DNA of 64,000 nucleotides, from assembly GCF_019929185.1 (NCBI RefSeq), contig NZ_JAHZPC010000006.1, positions 25,927-89,926 on the forward strand. The letters run 5' to 3'. How positions within the stretch are numbered: position 1 is the stretch's first letter; the number at the start of each line of letters is the position of its first letter. The DNA comes from Streptococcus parasanguinis. Lineage in GTDB: Bacteria; Bacillota; Bacilli; Lactobacillales; Streptococcaceae. Positions 43,056 to 52,315 of this stretch are shown here, in pieces. The translations under genes and the position numbers were made by a program. The notes under the pieces were generated by a model. It saw only the letters and a program-made list of their open reading frames with translations, was not told the DNA's origin and made no database searches.

Positions 43056-44474
43056 CTACTGTTTATTTAAAAATTGTTGTTTTAATTCTTTCACATCTAC
43101 CACTCTCAGAGATAGGATAGCGATCAGATAAATGATCCCACCAAGCACCGCATACACGAGTACATTCAGAGTAGGGGTGAAATGTAGGAATGGTTTTACA
43201 AGTAGCAAGAGGCCATACATCACAGCAGATGCAAAAATAATTTTTGTCATAGACCCGATAATTGGAACTTCCCTGAGGTAATGACGGGTATAGTACAATT
43301 GAATCAGCCATACCAAGGATTCTGTTAAGACGGATACAATGGCTGCACCGATAAAACCAAAATGGGGTAAGAAGAGCACATTCAACCCGACACTGACGAT
43401 AGCAGGAATCGTAGTTGACAGCATAAATTCTTTGTTCTTATCATGCGGGATGAGAATTTGAATCCCCATGATATTGGTCCATCCGATGAAGAACATACGG
43501 AAGATCATGATAGCGATGGCATAGCGAGCATCTTGGAAATCCTTCCCTAAGAAGAATCGAACAAAGTCATCGTTGACGATCAGCATACCCGCGATGATTG
43601 GGAAGATGACCAAATTATAGATCAAAAAGGACATTTGGTGCATCTTATTGACAGCCTTGTGGTCTCCTGAAGCCAAGAGACTCGCCACGCGCGGAAGCAT
43701 GACACTTCCTAAAGACGTCACAAGGGTCAGCAAAATATTAACCAATTTCAAGGCCTGGTCATAAATCCCTACATCCTTTGTAGAGGCGAGAGCCCCCAAC
43801 ATAGTCCGATCCAAGGTAACATAGAGGGAAATAGCAATCTGCGGTAAAAAGAGCAGAATGACCGGTTTTAAGTGCACCCGTGCATAAGCCAAATCAAAAT
43901 GGGCTTTCCCAATGAACTCCCGAGCGGGTAGCCACATGCTGAGCTGACCTAAGAGTTCAAAGATGGTGAGTAAGAATACATAGAGATACAGATCATTGGC
44001 AGATTTGACAAACAAGAAGATGGAGATGACTCCAACCAGTTTGACCGTGATATTTCGAACGGTAATCTTACGAAAATCCTCTAACCCCTGAAAGAGCCAG
44101 GAGATGTCGAGTCCCTTTGAAACCAAACTAAGCCCTAAGATATAGGCCACAGGGTTTTGCATAGAAGGGAGCGCCAAGCACAGCAAGACATAGAGCAGGA
44201 TGGAAACAAAGGTCGCACCTAACTGGAGGGTATAAATCCCCCAGAAATTCTTTTGGATGTCTTTGCGGTGTCCTGAAATCTCCTTGGTTCCATAGTTAGC
44301 CACTCCTAAGGTCGCTAATAGAATAAAATAGGTGACGATGGAGTTGAAATAACCATAGGTTCCTAAGTCATTCGAACTAAAGACCCGTGTCACATAAGGA
44401 GTGGTAATAATCGGCAAGATAATCACCAGCAACTGGTAGGAGAGATTATAGGCGTAATTTTTAAGAACTTTCAT
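43056..44474 (-). CDS. wzx: repeat-unit flippase Wzx
   Basis: The 472-residue protein has about twelve to fourteen transmembrane helices and the MOP-superfamily N terminus (NYAYNLSYQLLVIILPIITTPYVTRVF). It moves undecaprenyl-linked repeat units across the membrane for Wzy. It follows tarJ by 6 bp in the operon. Confidence 0.9.
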   Translation of the reverse strand: MKVLKNYAYNLSYQLLVIILPIITTPYVTRVFSSNDLGTYGYFNSIVTYFILLATLGVANYGTKEISGHRKDIQKNFWGIYTLQLGATFVSILLYVLLCLALPSMQNPVAYILGLSLVSKGLDISWLFQGLEDFRKITVRNITVKLVGVISIFLFVKSANDLYLYVFLLTIFELLGQLSMWLPAREFIGKAHFDLAYARVHLKPVILLFLPQIAISLYVTLDRTMLGALASTKDVGIYDQALKLVNILLTLVTSLGSVMLPRVASLLASGDHKAVNKMHQMSFLIYNLVIFPIIAGMLIVNDDFVRFFLGKDFQDARYAIAIMIFRMFFIGWTNIMGIQILIPHDKNKEFMLSTTIPAIVSVGLNVLFLPHFGFIGAAIVSVLTESLVWLIQLYYTRHYLREVPIIGSMTKIIFASAVMYGLLLLVKPFLHFTPTLNVLVYAVLGGIIYLIAILSLRVVDVKELKQQFLNKQ

Positions 44475-44480
44475 GACTGT

Positions 44481-45506
44481 CTACAATCCCCACTTGAAGA
44501 CCGTTTTAAACGGTGTGATCAAATCCGTCGCAAAAGCTCGATGAATATCTGGAATGGTTTGAACTTCTCCATCAACGTGGATAATGTTTTTCAAACGACT
44601 TTGGACCCGACGATTAGCCAGCATCTCTACAGCCCGCTCAAAATCCTCACGACCTGAGCGAGAAGACCCTACAAAAGTCAAGCCCTTTTCAAGAACATCT
44701 CTTGTATTAACTGCTACCCGGTTGTCACTAACCCCCATTAACATTACGGTTCCTTGAGGCTTGATATGATCAATAATATCATTGATGGCTGGTTCACTTC
44801 CTTGGCCACCAGTACACTCAAAGGCGTGGTCAAACCGTTGATCGTCTGTCAACTCGCTGGTTAAAATGGCTTGATGAATGAAATTAAACAATTGCAGTTT
44901 ATCATTGTTGCGCCCAACTACAGTTATCTTCAAATCTGGGTAAAGATAGTGCAAAGATGTCGCAACCACATATGAAAGACTACCATCTCCTAAAATCAAA
45001 ACGGACTCTCTTCGTTGGTGGGCAATGAGGTCAAAGCGATGAATGGCATGCATGGCAACACTACTAAATTCTGCTAAAGCTGTGACTGGGCCCCGAACTT
45101 CCTCTGGGTAAGCCACTACACGATCCAGCGGTAAGGCAACGACTTCCTGCATAAAACCATTAAAGCCACTAGACAAGAAGTGCGTCCCCTCCAAATAATT
45201 TTCAAAGAAGACACCCTCTGTTTGATGAGGAGGTTGATTGGGAACCATGGCCACAATCTGTCCTGGTTGATAGGTTCCCGTAGGATCCGCTACCACGATA
45301 CCAGACGACTCATGGATCAGGGCCATGGGTAATTTCTTTTTAAGCACCTTAGGATCCCGTTTCCCTTGATAGTAACGTTGGTCCGCATGACAAATAGCCA
45401 TGTAATAAGGGCGTATTAACACCTTGTCTTCACGGCTCATGTCTTCTTCTTGGTATTTGATGGTAATATTTTTCGGCTGGGTCAGCTGAAAGATTTGGTT
45501 CAACAT
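44481..45506 (-). CDS. tarJ: ribulose-5-phosphate reductase TarJ-type (zinc alcohol dehydrogenase family)
   Basis: The 341-residue medium-chain dehydrogenase has the zinc-binding AICHADQRYYQG and LIHESSG regions and a Rossmann segment (SVLILGDGSLSYVV). With TarI it makes CDP-ribitol: TarJ reduces ribulose-5-phosphate to ribitol-5-phosphate with NADPH. The start at 45506 (MLNQIFQLTQ) follows the tarI stop by one base, with GAGG upstream. The ATG five codons earlier lies inside tarI. The close link to tarI makes the specificity likely. Confidence 0.87.
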   Translation of the reverse strand: MLNQIFQLTQPKNITIKYQEEDMSREDKVLIRPYYMAICHADQRYYQGKRDPKVLKKKLPMALIHESSGIVVADPTGTYQPGQIVAMVPNQPPHQTEGVFFENYLEGTHFLSSGFNGFMQEVVALPLDRVVAYPEEVRGPVTALAEFSSVAMHAIHRFDLIAHQRRESVLILGDGSLSYVVATSLHYLYPDLKITVVGRNNDKLQLFNFIHQAILTSELTDDQRFDHAFECTGGQGSEPAINDIIDHIKPQGTVMLMGVSDNRVAVNTRDVLEKGLTFVGSSRSGREDFERAVEMLANRRVQSRLKNIIHVDGEVQTIPDIHRAFATDLITPFKTVFKWGL

Positions 45507-45507
45507 A

Positions 45508-46215
45508 TTAATTGTCCTCAATCATACCGCGTGCAATTTTCAAATCTGTAATCGTCGTAATTTTAATATTGGAATATTCCCCTTTAGCAAGAGCAACTTT
45601 TTTACCATTGATGACAAAGATCTTGCAGGCATCTGTCAAGACTTCTTTTTGCTGGTCACTTAAATCATGATACAAGGTAAGAAAGTCTTTCATTTTGAAG
45701 GTTTGAGGGGTTTGACCCTGATAGAGGTATTGGCGTTCAGGGATATCCGTGATAAAGGTATTGTCCAAGCTTTGAACAATGGTATCGGTCGCTTCGACCA
45801 CTGTATCTACAACATCATGGCTCTTGGCTAGTTCAATGTTTTCTTGGATAGTTTTTAGGCTAACAAAAGGACGAACCGAATCATGGGTGACGATAATATC
45901 CTCTTCTGTCAAAGGCTGCACCTCATCGATAGCCAGGATGATGTTTTCGATGGTAGAGTTGCGGTCACTTCCTCCCTCTACAACCAAGATCCGGTCCTTA
46001 TATGAAGACAAGTACTTGTCTACCAGATCTTCCGTATAGGTCACCCAGTCCGGATGAATCCCCAATACAATCTTCTGAATCTCATGGACCAATAAGAACT
46101 TCTCAACCGTGTGGATTAAAATAGGACGTCCACCCAAATCCAAAAATTGTTTGGGCATATCCGTAATCCCCATCCGTGAGCCTGTTCCACCTGCTAAAAT
46201 CCCTGCATAAATCAT
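45508..46215 (-). CDS. tarI: ribitol-5-phosphate cytidylyltransferase TarI-type
   Basis: The 235-residue IspD-like nucleotidyltransferase makes CDP-ribitol from CTP and ribitol-5-phosphate. The signature ILAGGTGSRMG near the N terminus and the HDSVRPFVS and QTPQTFK motifs are intact. AGGAGG lies 6 nt before the ATG. An isoprenoid IspD is the alternative, but the tarJ neighbour and polysaccharide context favour CDP-ribitol. Confidence 0.88.
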   Translation of the reverse strand: MIYAGILAGGTGSRMGITDMPKQFLDLGGRPILIHTVEKFLLVHEIQKIVLGIHPDWVTYTEDLVDKYLSSYKDRILVVEGGSDRNSTIENIILAIDEVQPLTEEDIIVTHDSVRPFVSLKTIQENIELAKSHDVVDTVVEATDTIVQSLDNTFITDIPERQYLYQGQTPQTFKMKDFLTLYHDLSDQQKEVLTDACKIFVINGKKVALAKGEYSNIKITTITDLKIARGMIEDN

Positions 46216-46271
46216 CCTAAACCTCCTGATGTTGTCTCTTTTCCTTCTCTAGAACATGGCTATTTAGCAAT

Positions 46272-47237
46272 CTAGCCTAGTTTTGCTCTCACCTTTTGAT
46301 ACAAATGAGGAGAAAGGAGCAAAAGAAGGTATTTGAGTTTATTTTTTCTTGTAATATGTGAATTGATTAGAATATCTTTCCAATAGCGACGATACTCTTT
46401 GCGAATCTTGTTAACTTGCTCATACATTTGAGAGCCTAGTAAAGCATGGACTACATGTAACCCCTTAAAAACATAGCGTACAGTAAGTGCTTTCTTCATT
46501 TCCTGATCATTAGGATAGTCTCTCTCAACATATTCTCTATTCAACTCTATAGCCTTATAGAAGTCTAAAAATTTATCACTATATGAAGAATTGACAATAC
46601 TTCCAGGTCTTCGATAGTATTTGTATAAATTGATGTATCCTACGGCAATTTCATTACATGCTCCAATATGCTCAAAAGAGACAGCCAAATCTTCATAGAT
46701 CATACCCTTTGGAAAAGGAAACTTCATTAATATTTCTTTTTTGTATAGTTTTCCCCCTGGATGGGTTCCCACTATATTTCCATAAAACATCTCCTTCAAA
46801 GCTGTATAGCGATCTAATTTCAAAGAATCTATGTCAGTCAATGAACCTATAAAATCATCGCTTTGGAAATCCCTAACTTCAATAACAGAAGTTGCCACAA
46901 GATCAACAGCATACTTCTTTTGAAGCTGCACTAAATATTCAACAGTTCTACGGTCATAGTAATCATCAGAATCAATGAAAATAACCCACTCAGCAGAAGC
47001 AACATTTACACCCGTATTTCGAGCATTAGATAGGCCTCCGTTCTCAATATGCAAGACTCTAACACGATCATCTTCTTGGGCGTACTCATCACATATTCTT
47101 CCAGAATCATCCGTAGAGCCATCATCTACCAAAATAATCTCAATATTCTTGTACGATTGATTAATTAAACTATCAACACAATATTTCAAGTAATCTTCAA
47201 CGTTATAAACTGGTACAACAATCGAAACCTTTTCCAT
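46272..47237 (-). CDS. GT2-family glycosyltransferase
   Basis: The 321-residue GT-A enzyme has VSIVVPVYNVEDYLKYCVDSL at the N terminus, VDDGSTDDSG and the metal-binding DSDD (FIDSDDYYD). It transfers one sugar of the repeat unit on the cytoplasmic face, with donor and linkage not predictable. The ATG overlaps the wecB stop by one base (TAATG), which fixes the start. It is A/T-rich compared with the flanking tarI and wecB, suggesting serotype-specific acquisition. Confidence 0.85.
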   Translation of the reverse strand: MEKVSIVVPVYNVEDYLKYCVDSLINQSYKNIEIILVDDGSTDDSGRICDEYAQEDDRVRVLHIENGGLSNARNTGVNVASAEWVIFIDSDDYYDRRTVEYLVQLQKKYAVDLVATSVIEVRDFQSDDFIGSLTDIDSLKLDRYTALKEMFYGNIVGTHPGGKLYKKEILMKFPFPKGMIYEDLAVSFEHIGACNEIAVGYINLYKYYRRPGSIVNSSYSDKFLDFYKAIELNREYVERDYPNDQEMKKALTVRYVFKGLHVVHALLGSQMYEQVNKIRKEYRRYWKDILINSHITRKNKLKYLLLLLSPHLYQKVRAKLG

Positions 47238-48331
47238 TATGCTAATCCCTTCATGATAATTTCTACAATCTGTTGACAAGCCGTTCCATCCCCATAAGGA
47301 TTACTTGCCTGGCTCATCTTCTCGTATTCATCTTGGTCTTCCAGAAGGAGCTTGAAGTTGCGATAGATGTTTTCTTCTTCTGTTCCGACCAATTTCAGAG
47401 TCCCCGCAGCCACACCTTCTGGACGTTCAGTTGTATCTCGCATGACAAGGACAGGCTTTCCTAAAGAAGGTGCTTCTTCTTGGACGCCACCTGAGTCCGT
47501 CAAGATCATATAGCTTTGGTTCATGAAATTATGAAAATCAATCACTTCCAAAGGCTCAATGATTTTCATTCGCTCATTCTCTCCAAAAATCTTGCTAGCC
47601 AATTCTCTGACCTTTGGATTTTTGTGAATAGGATAGACCACCTTGACATCTTCAAACTCTTCTAAAATCCGGTTGACCGCACGGAACATGTGCTCCATAG
47701 GTTCTCCAAGATTCTCGCGACGGTGGGCCGTCAACATGATGAGCTTGCTTCCTTTTGCCCATTCCAATATAGGGTGGTCGTAGTCTTCTTGGACTGTAGT
47801 TTTTAAGGCATCAATAACGGTATTTCCTGTAACGAAAATATTGGTCCGACCTTCTTTTTGAAGATTCTCTTTTGAAACCTGGGTTGGAGCAAAATTGTAA
47901 TCTGCCACTATGGAAGTAGCTTGACGGTTAAACTCTTCAGGATATGGGCTTTGAAGATTGTAAGTCCGAAGGCCTGCTTCCACATGCCCCACTTTGATGC
48001 CCATATAAAAGGCCGCCAAAGCTGTTGCAAAGGTGGTTGTGGTATCCCCATGGACGAGGACAATATCAGGTTTTTCCTCTTCTAATACCGGTTGGATTTT
48101 TTCCAATATAGAGGTCGTGATGGTAAATAATGTTTGATTGGCCTTCATAATGCCTAGATTATAGTCTGGAACAACACGAAAAACGTCTAACACTTGGTCC
48201 AGCATTTCCTTGTGCTGCCCTGTTACACAGACTACGGTTTCAATGGTATCGTGTTGTTTGAGTTCATTGACCAAAGGACACATTTTAATGGCTTCTGGGC
48301 GCGTTCCAAACACTAACATTACTTTTTTCAT
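47237..48331 (-). CDS. wecB: UDP-N-acetylglucosamine 2-epimerase (non-hydrolysing)
   Basis: The 364-residue enzyme interconverts UDP-GlcNAc and UDP-ManNAc. The family motifs VFGTRPEAIKMCPLV, HGDTTTTFA, GHVEAGLRT and TDSGGVQEEAPSLGKP are present. No UDP-ManNAc dehydrogenase is next to it, so ManNAc itself, not the uronic acid, should be the product used. The start overlaps the end of the upstream glycosyltransferase gene by 4 bp. Confidence 0.93.
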   Translation of the reverse strand: MKKVMLVFGTRPEAIKMCPLVNELKQHDTIETVVCVTGQHKEMLDQVLDVFRVVPDYNLGIMKANQTLFTITTSILEKIQPVLEEEKPDIVLVHGDTTTTFATALAAFYMGIKVGHVEAGLRTYNLQSPYPEEFNRQATSIVADYNFAPTQVSKENLQKEGRTNIFVTGNTVIDALKTTVQEDYDHPILEWAKGSKLIMLTAHRRENLGEPMEHMFRAVNRILEEFEDVKVVYPIHKNPKVRELASKIFGENERMKIIEPLEVIDFHNFMNQSYMILTDSGGVQEEAPSLGKPVLVMRDTTERPEGVAAGTLKLVGTEEENIYRNFKLLLEDQDEYEKMSQASNPYGDGTACQQIVEIIMKGLA

Positions 48332-49413
48332 TTTGAACCCTTCCTCATCGATTGGTAAAAGTTGCGATAGTTGTTTAAAAAGATCGGATAGCTAAACTTG
48401 TTATCATAATCTCTCTTTGCTTGAGCAGCTAAAGAGGCTCTTTCCTCAGGATTCTCTGCCAATTTTTTAATTGCTTGAGCTAAGGCTTGCGGATTCTCAG
48501 CTGGGACGAGGAGCCCATTCTCAGAATTCACTACTTCGTTCACACCTGGAATATCTGTTGCAATCATCGTTTTGCCGTTCATAAAGGCCTCGATTGCAAC
48601 CAATCCAAATCCTTCAAAGATCGATGGAAGAACACAAAAGTCAAAGCTATTGATACACTCTACCACGTCACTCCGGTAGCCCAAAAAATGAATTCTTTCT
48701 TCTAGGCCGAGCTCTTTTGTTTGATCTATCAAATCATTTTTTAATTCTCCGTCACCGATAAGAAACAAGGACACACTTGGATTTGTCACTAGTGACATAG
48801 CTTCGATCAGATAGGGTAACCCTTTTTGTTCGGACAGGCGAGCGATACAGCCTATTTTGATACCGTCACACTGAGTAATTTCATTTACTGTATGCTCACT
48901 TTGTTTCATTTTCACTCCATTATAAATCACAATAGAGTTTTTTGACCTTACATCATTAAGGATATTTTCCTGGACAGCTTGACTGACAGCAACCGTTCGA
49001 GCCTTTCCTAGGGCAAATTTATAAAGTGGTAATTTATCCTTGAAAACATTATGGGCTGTATAGACATGGATCAAGTTCGGATGGCGCATCTGCAGCAAAC
49101 GAATATAGAAAGCAGCCATCCGGTGATGGGTGTGAACAATAGTGATCTCATTTTCTTTGATGATCTTGGAAAGACTAGCAAGAATCTTAAGCACAGTAGC
49201 TGGTTGTTTGCTATCGACGTCTAGAATACGATGGTGTTGAATCCCATTCTCTGCTAATTTTTCTTCCCACAATCCACCAGTTGACGCGACATGAACCTGG
49301 TCAAATTCATCCTTGAGGTCTGTCGCTAACTGATAGACAATGCGTTCTGCCCCACCGATATCCATGGTCCGCGAAATGTGCAGAATATTATTTTTTTGCT
49401 TTCCGTTTTTCAT
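48328..49413 (-). CDS. GT4-family glycosyltransferase
   Basis: The 361-residue GT-B enzyme has an N-terminal ISRTMDIGGAERIVYQLA and the C-terminal donor-site motif PSIFEGFGLVAIEAFMNGK with the paired Glu residues of GT4. It adds a sugar to the lipid-linked repeat unit. Specificity is unknown. It overlaps the GT26 gene upstream by 26 bp and wecB downstream by 4 bp, so it is tightly coupled in translation. Confidence 0.87.
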   Translation of the reverse strand: MKNGKQKNNILHISRTMDIGGAERIVYQLATDLKDEFDQVHVASTGGLWEEKLAENGIQHHRILDVDSKQPATVLKILASLSKIIKENEITIVHTHHRMAAFYIRLLQMRHPNLIHVYTAHNVFKDKLPLYKFALGKARTVAVSQAVQENILNDVRSKNSIVIYNGVKMKQSEHTVNEITQCDGIKIGCIARLSEQKGLPYLIEAMSLVTNPSVSLFLIGDGELKNDLIDQTKELGLEERIHFLGYRSDVVECINSFDFCVLPSIFEGFGLVAIEAFMNGKTMIATDIPGVNEVVNSENGLLVPAENPQALAQAIKKLAENPEERASLAAQAKRDYDNKFSYPIFLNNYRNFYQSMRKGSK

Positions 49414-50128
49414 GTACTACTCTCTTAATAAAAGTGGCATTTCCCACAAAATAGCGCTTAAAGAGGCGTTTTGGTTCATTGGCCACACGGAACAACCATT
49501 CCAGATTGGCCTTTTGCATCCACATAGGTGCCCGCTTGATATGACCTGAGAGGACATCAAAGCTTCCTCCCACACCCATAAAGACAGAATTGACTCCATT
49601 GTCCATAAACTTCTGGATCAAGTACTCTTTTTTAGGAGAGGTAATGCCGACAAAGACAAAATCTGGATTCTTCTCACGAATATCCTCTTGAATGGCCTCC
49701 TCCTCTTCAGCAGAGAAATAGCCATTGCGATGGCCCACTACTCGGAGATTTGGAAAATCCTTTTTAAAGATGGCCAACATATCTGTCAAGACTTCCTCTT
49801 TTGCCCCGAAGAAATAGACAGAGTAGCCTTTTTCATTGGCCAAGCGGAGCAATTCCTGCATCAAATCGATGCCTGCTACGCGCTCTGGCACAGCATAACC
49901 TAAATAGCGTGCAGCGAGAACGACAGAAGCACCGTCTGCATTGATGATTTCAGACCCATTGACAATCTTCTTGATGGCCTCATCTGTCGCACACTGATTG
50001 AGCTTATCTGCGTTGACCCCCATCAAATGGAGGGGTTTTTTATCTCGTACGAATTGTTCAGTAGCAGCAACGGTTTCAGCCATTGTTAAAGGGTCAATTC
50101 TGACCCCCATCATTGTAAAACTTTTCAA
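49388..50128 (-). CDS. WecG/TagA/CpsF-family (GT26) glycosyltransferase, probable ManNAc transferase
   Basis: The protein of about 246 residues has GT26 hallmarks: VNADKLNQCATDEAIKKIV, NADGASVVLAARYLG, YSVYFFGAKEEVL and PDFVFVGITSPKKE. Characterised members (TagA, WecG) transfer ManNAc or ManNAcA onto a lipid-linked sugar, which fits the wecB gene in the same operon. The start is placed at TTG 50128 because GGGGAG, inside the end of licD, lies 7 nt upstream. The reading frame stays open further upstream into licD, but no RBS supports it. Confidence 0.85.
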   Translation of the reverse strand: MKSFTMMGVRIDPLTMAETVAATEQFVRDKKPLHLMGVNADKLNQCATDEAIKKIVNGSEIINADGASVVLAARYLGYAVPERVAGIDLMQELLRLANEKGYSVYFFGAKEEVLTDMLAIFKKDFPNLRVVGHRNGYFSAEEEEAIQEDIREKNPDFVFVGITSPKKEYLIQKFMDNGVNSVFMGVGGSFDVLSGHIKRAPMWMQKANLEWLFRVANEPKRLFKRYFVGNATFIKRVVHEKRKAKK

Positions 50129-50130
50129 GC

Positions 50131-50916
50131 TTATTCTCCCCAAGTGGATTCAAAGTGACCTTTTTGCTCTGATTCTTCTGGCAACTTCATATAATCGCCA
50201 TAGATCTTTGTCAGATAAGCATCCGGATCAGCATGACCACTGATTTTAATAGTTTCAAAATCAAGGAGTTGTGGCTCCCCAAATACCTCTTTGTAGGCCA
50301 ATTCTCTCTCGCGATAGGATCCTAAGACATTTCCCACGAGATCACTTGTCTCAAAGTCATATTTTTTAATCGTATTTTGCAACTTTTGATTGATTTTTTC
50401 AGTATTTAGTAATTTGTCTAGGTGAAGGATCTTAGAAACCTTCACAATTGAATTTTCAAAGAAACCTCGGTCGCGATTGTGCAATCGATTGATGACAGAT
50501 ATTTTGGAAAGGGCACGGTAATACTTAATTTTATTGGTGTGCAAGAAATAGTGGAAACCATCTGACGGGTAACCATCTAAAGGAAACACATCGATAAAAG
50601 GACTACACACAACCCCACCAAATTCAATTTGAAGCGAGGTATCCATGATAGACGTATTGCCTAAATTATCATCATGGATTCTCAAGATGACATTGCTTGG
50701 TAATTCGTTTTGGCAAATTTCCAGAAACTTTTCATAGTCTTTTCTAGGCATGCCCAAATCCATATCGTCATCCCAAGGGATAAAACCTTTGTGACGAATG
50801 GCTCCCAATAAAGTGCCCCCTAAAGCATAGTATCGAAGATTGTGTTTTGTGCAAATCTCAATATACTTTTCTAATAAGGATAGTTCTCCTAATTGAATCT
50901 GTCTAACTTTACTCAC
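50131..50916 (-). CDS. LicD-family phosphotransferase, candidate ribitol-phosphate transferase
   Basis: The 261-residue cytoplasmic protein has the LicD/fukutin nucleotidyltransferase-like core: YALGGTLLGAIRHKGFIPWD followed by DDMDLGMPRKDYEKF with the metal-binding aspartates. LicD proteins move phosphocholine or other phospho-polyols from CDP donors to sugars. CDP-ribitol is the only CDP donor with synthesis genes in this locus, so transfer of ribitol-5-phosphate is inferred. Phosphocholine remains an alternative. It starts at GTG 50916, 3 bp after the initiating transferase gene. Confidence 0.82.
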   Translation of the reverse strand: MSKVRQIQLGELSLLEKYIEICTKHNLRYYALGGTLLGAIRHKGFIPWDDDMDLGMPRKDYEKFLEICQNELPSNVILRIHDDNLGNTSIMDTSLQIEFGGVVCSPFIDVFPLDGYPSDGFHYFLHTNKIKYYRALSKISVINRLHNRDRGFFENSIVKVSKILHLDKLLNTEKINQKLQNTIKKYDFETSDLVGNVLGSYRERELAYKEVFGEPQLLDFETIKISGHADPDAYLTKIYGDYMKLPEESEQKGHFESTWGE

Positions 50917-50919
50917 AGC

Positions 50920-52296
50920 CTACTTCGCTCCTTCTTTTCTAAGTACAACCTTCACGGTCTTGAGCAGGATCTGAATATCTCTCCAGATCGTCCAACCATC
51001 CATATACGCAACGTCCAGTTTGACCACTTCGTCAAAATCTGTAATCTCACTGCGTCCGCTCACTTGCCAAAGGCCGGTAATCCCTGGCTTGAAACTGAGT
51101 CGGCGTTTTTGGGCTGGCGTATAGTCTTGGTATTCGTCTACCGTTGGAGGACGAGTTCCGACTAGACTCATGTCACCGATCAACACATTGTAAAATTGTG
51201 GTAATTCATCAAGACTGGTCTTACGGATAAAGCGTCCGATTGGTGTTACCCGTGGATCGTTTTCCATCTTAAACATCCCACCCGTCATAGTATTTTGCGC
51301 CATCAGATCTTTTTTAATCTCTTCGGCATCCACGCGCATGGAGCGGAATTTATAGAAGTTGAAATACCGTCCGTTCTTTCCGACCCGCTTCTGTACAAAG
51401 AAGGCAGGTCCGCCATCTTTGCGGATTAGAGGGACCAAAACGATACTCACTAGTCCACAAATCAAGAGACCAAAGAGGGCTCCTGCAATGTCCAAGAGAC
51501 GTTTGGCAAATACGTGGCTCGGTTTGTAGAAATTGGTTGAGAAAGTGACGACACTTAGTCCCCCGACTTCTCGAACCCGTTTATTGCCCAAAGAAGCGAA
51601 GTTAAAGGCATTGAGATTGACCGACACATCGATCCCCATACTCTCAAACTCCGAGACGAAGTCACTAATATTGTAGTCCTCACTTGGCAGATTGATAAAC
51701 ACTTCATCTACCACTTCCTTGGTCACAAAGTTCATCATTTGATCCGGCTGCACCACCCGTACACCCGAATGGGTAAAATCCGTATCATCCATGACGGTGA
51801 CACCGATTAGTTCCCCATGATAGAGGCTGGGCGAATGAAGAATATCAAATACCTTTTCCATCCGACTGGTCGCTGTGATCAAGAAAATCTTTCGCGAACT
51901 CTTCCGCCGCGGTGAAACAGACTTCCGGTATCTCTTGAGCAAGAGATCCATGATATAGACGGAAAACGTATTGAAAAGAAAGAAGTAGATCATCCCCCGA
52001 CGAGAAATGGAAAAGACCCCGTCGAGCATAAAAGAGGTAAAGGTGATCCCAACAGCGAAAAATACATTGTATTTCAAGACCTGAAAGAGCTCATCTAGAT
52101 AGCCTCTGCTGTAAAAACGATAGGCAATATTGCTAATGTAAAAGGCTACAAAATGCAAGAGATAGAGAATGGCAATTGTCTGCGACGTGTATTCTGCATC
52201 CTTAAAAAGACTCACAATGTAAGCTGAAAATAGGACAGCTAAACTTTGAAAGAGAACAATATTTAGTTTTTCCAGTTCAATTCTTTCTTCTCCCAT
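50920..52296 (-). CDS. wchA: initiating undecaprenyl-phosphate sugar-1-phosphate transferase (WchA/CpsE-like)
   Basis: The 458-residue polytopic protein has four or five N-terminal helices, a CoA-binding-like central domain and a C-terminal bacterial sugar transferase domain (KRVGKNGRYFNFYKFRSMR, TSLDELPQFYNVLIGDMSLV, RPGITGLW-like KPGITGLWQVSGR). It loads the first sugar phosphate on undecaprenyl phosphate. Overall architecture matches pneumococcal WchA (glucose-1-phosphate), but the first sugar is not proven here. It lies directly after wze, as in most related loci. Confidence 0.88.
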   Translation of the reverse strand: MGEERIELEKLNIVLFQSLAVLFSAYIVSLFKDAEYTSQTIAILYLLHFVAFYISNIAYRFYSRGYLDELFQVLKYNVFFAVGITFTSFMLDGVFSISRRGMIYFFLFNTFSVYIMDLLLKRYRKSVSPRRKSSRKIFLITATSRMEKVFDILHSPSLYHGELIGVTVMDDTDFTHSGVRVVQPDQMMNFVTKEVVDEVFINLPSEDYNISDFVSEFESMGIDVSVNLNAFNFASLGNKRVREVGGLSVVTFSTNFYKPSHVFAKRLLDIAGALFGLLICGLVSIVLVPLIRKDGGPAFFVQKRVGKNGRYFNFYKFRSMRVDAEEIKKDLMAQNTMTGGMFKMENDPRVTPIGRFIRKTSLDELPQFYNVLIGDMSLVGTRPPTVDEYQDYTPAQKRRLSFKPGITGLWQVSGRSEITDFDEVVKLDVAYMDGWTIWRDIQILLKTVKVVLRKEGAK

Positions 52297-52315
52297 TTTC
52301 CCTCGATCCTATTCT

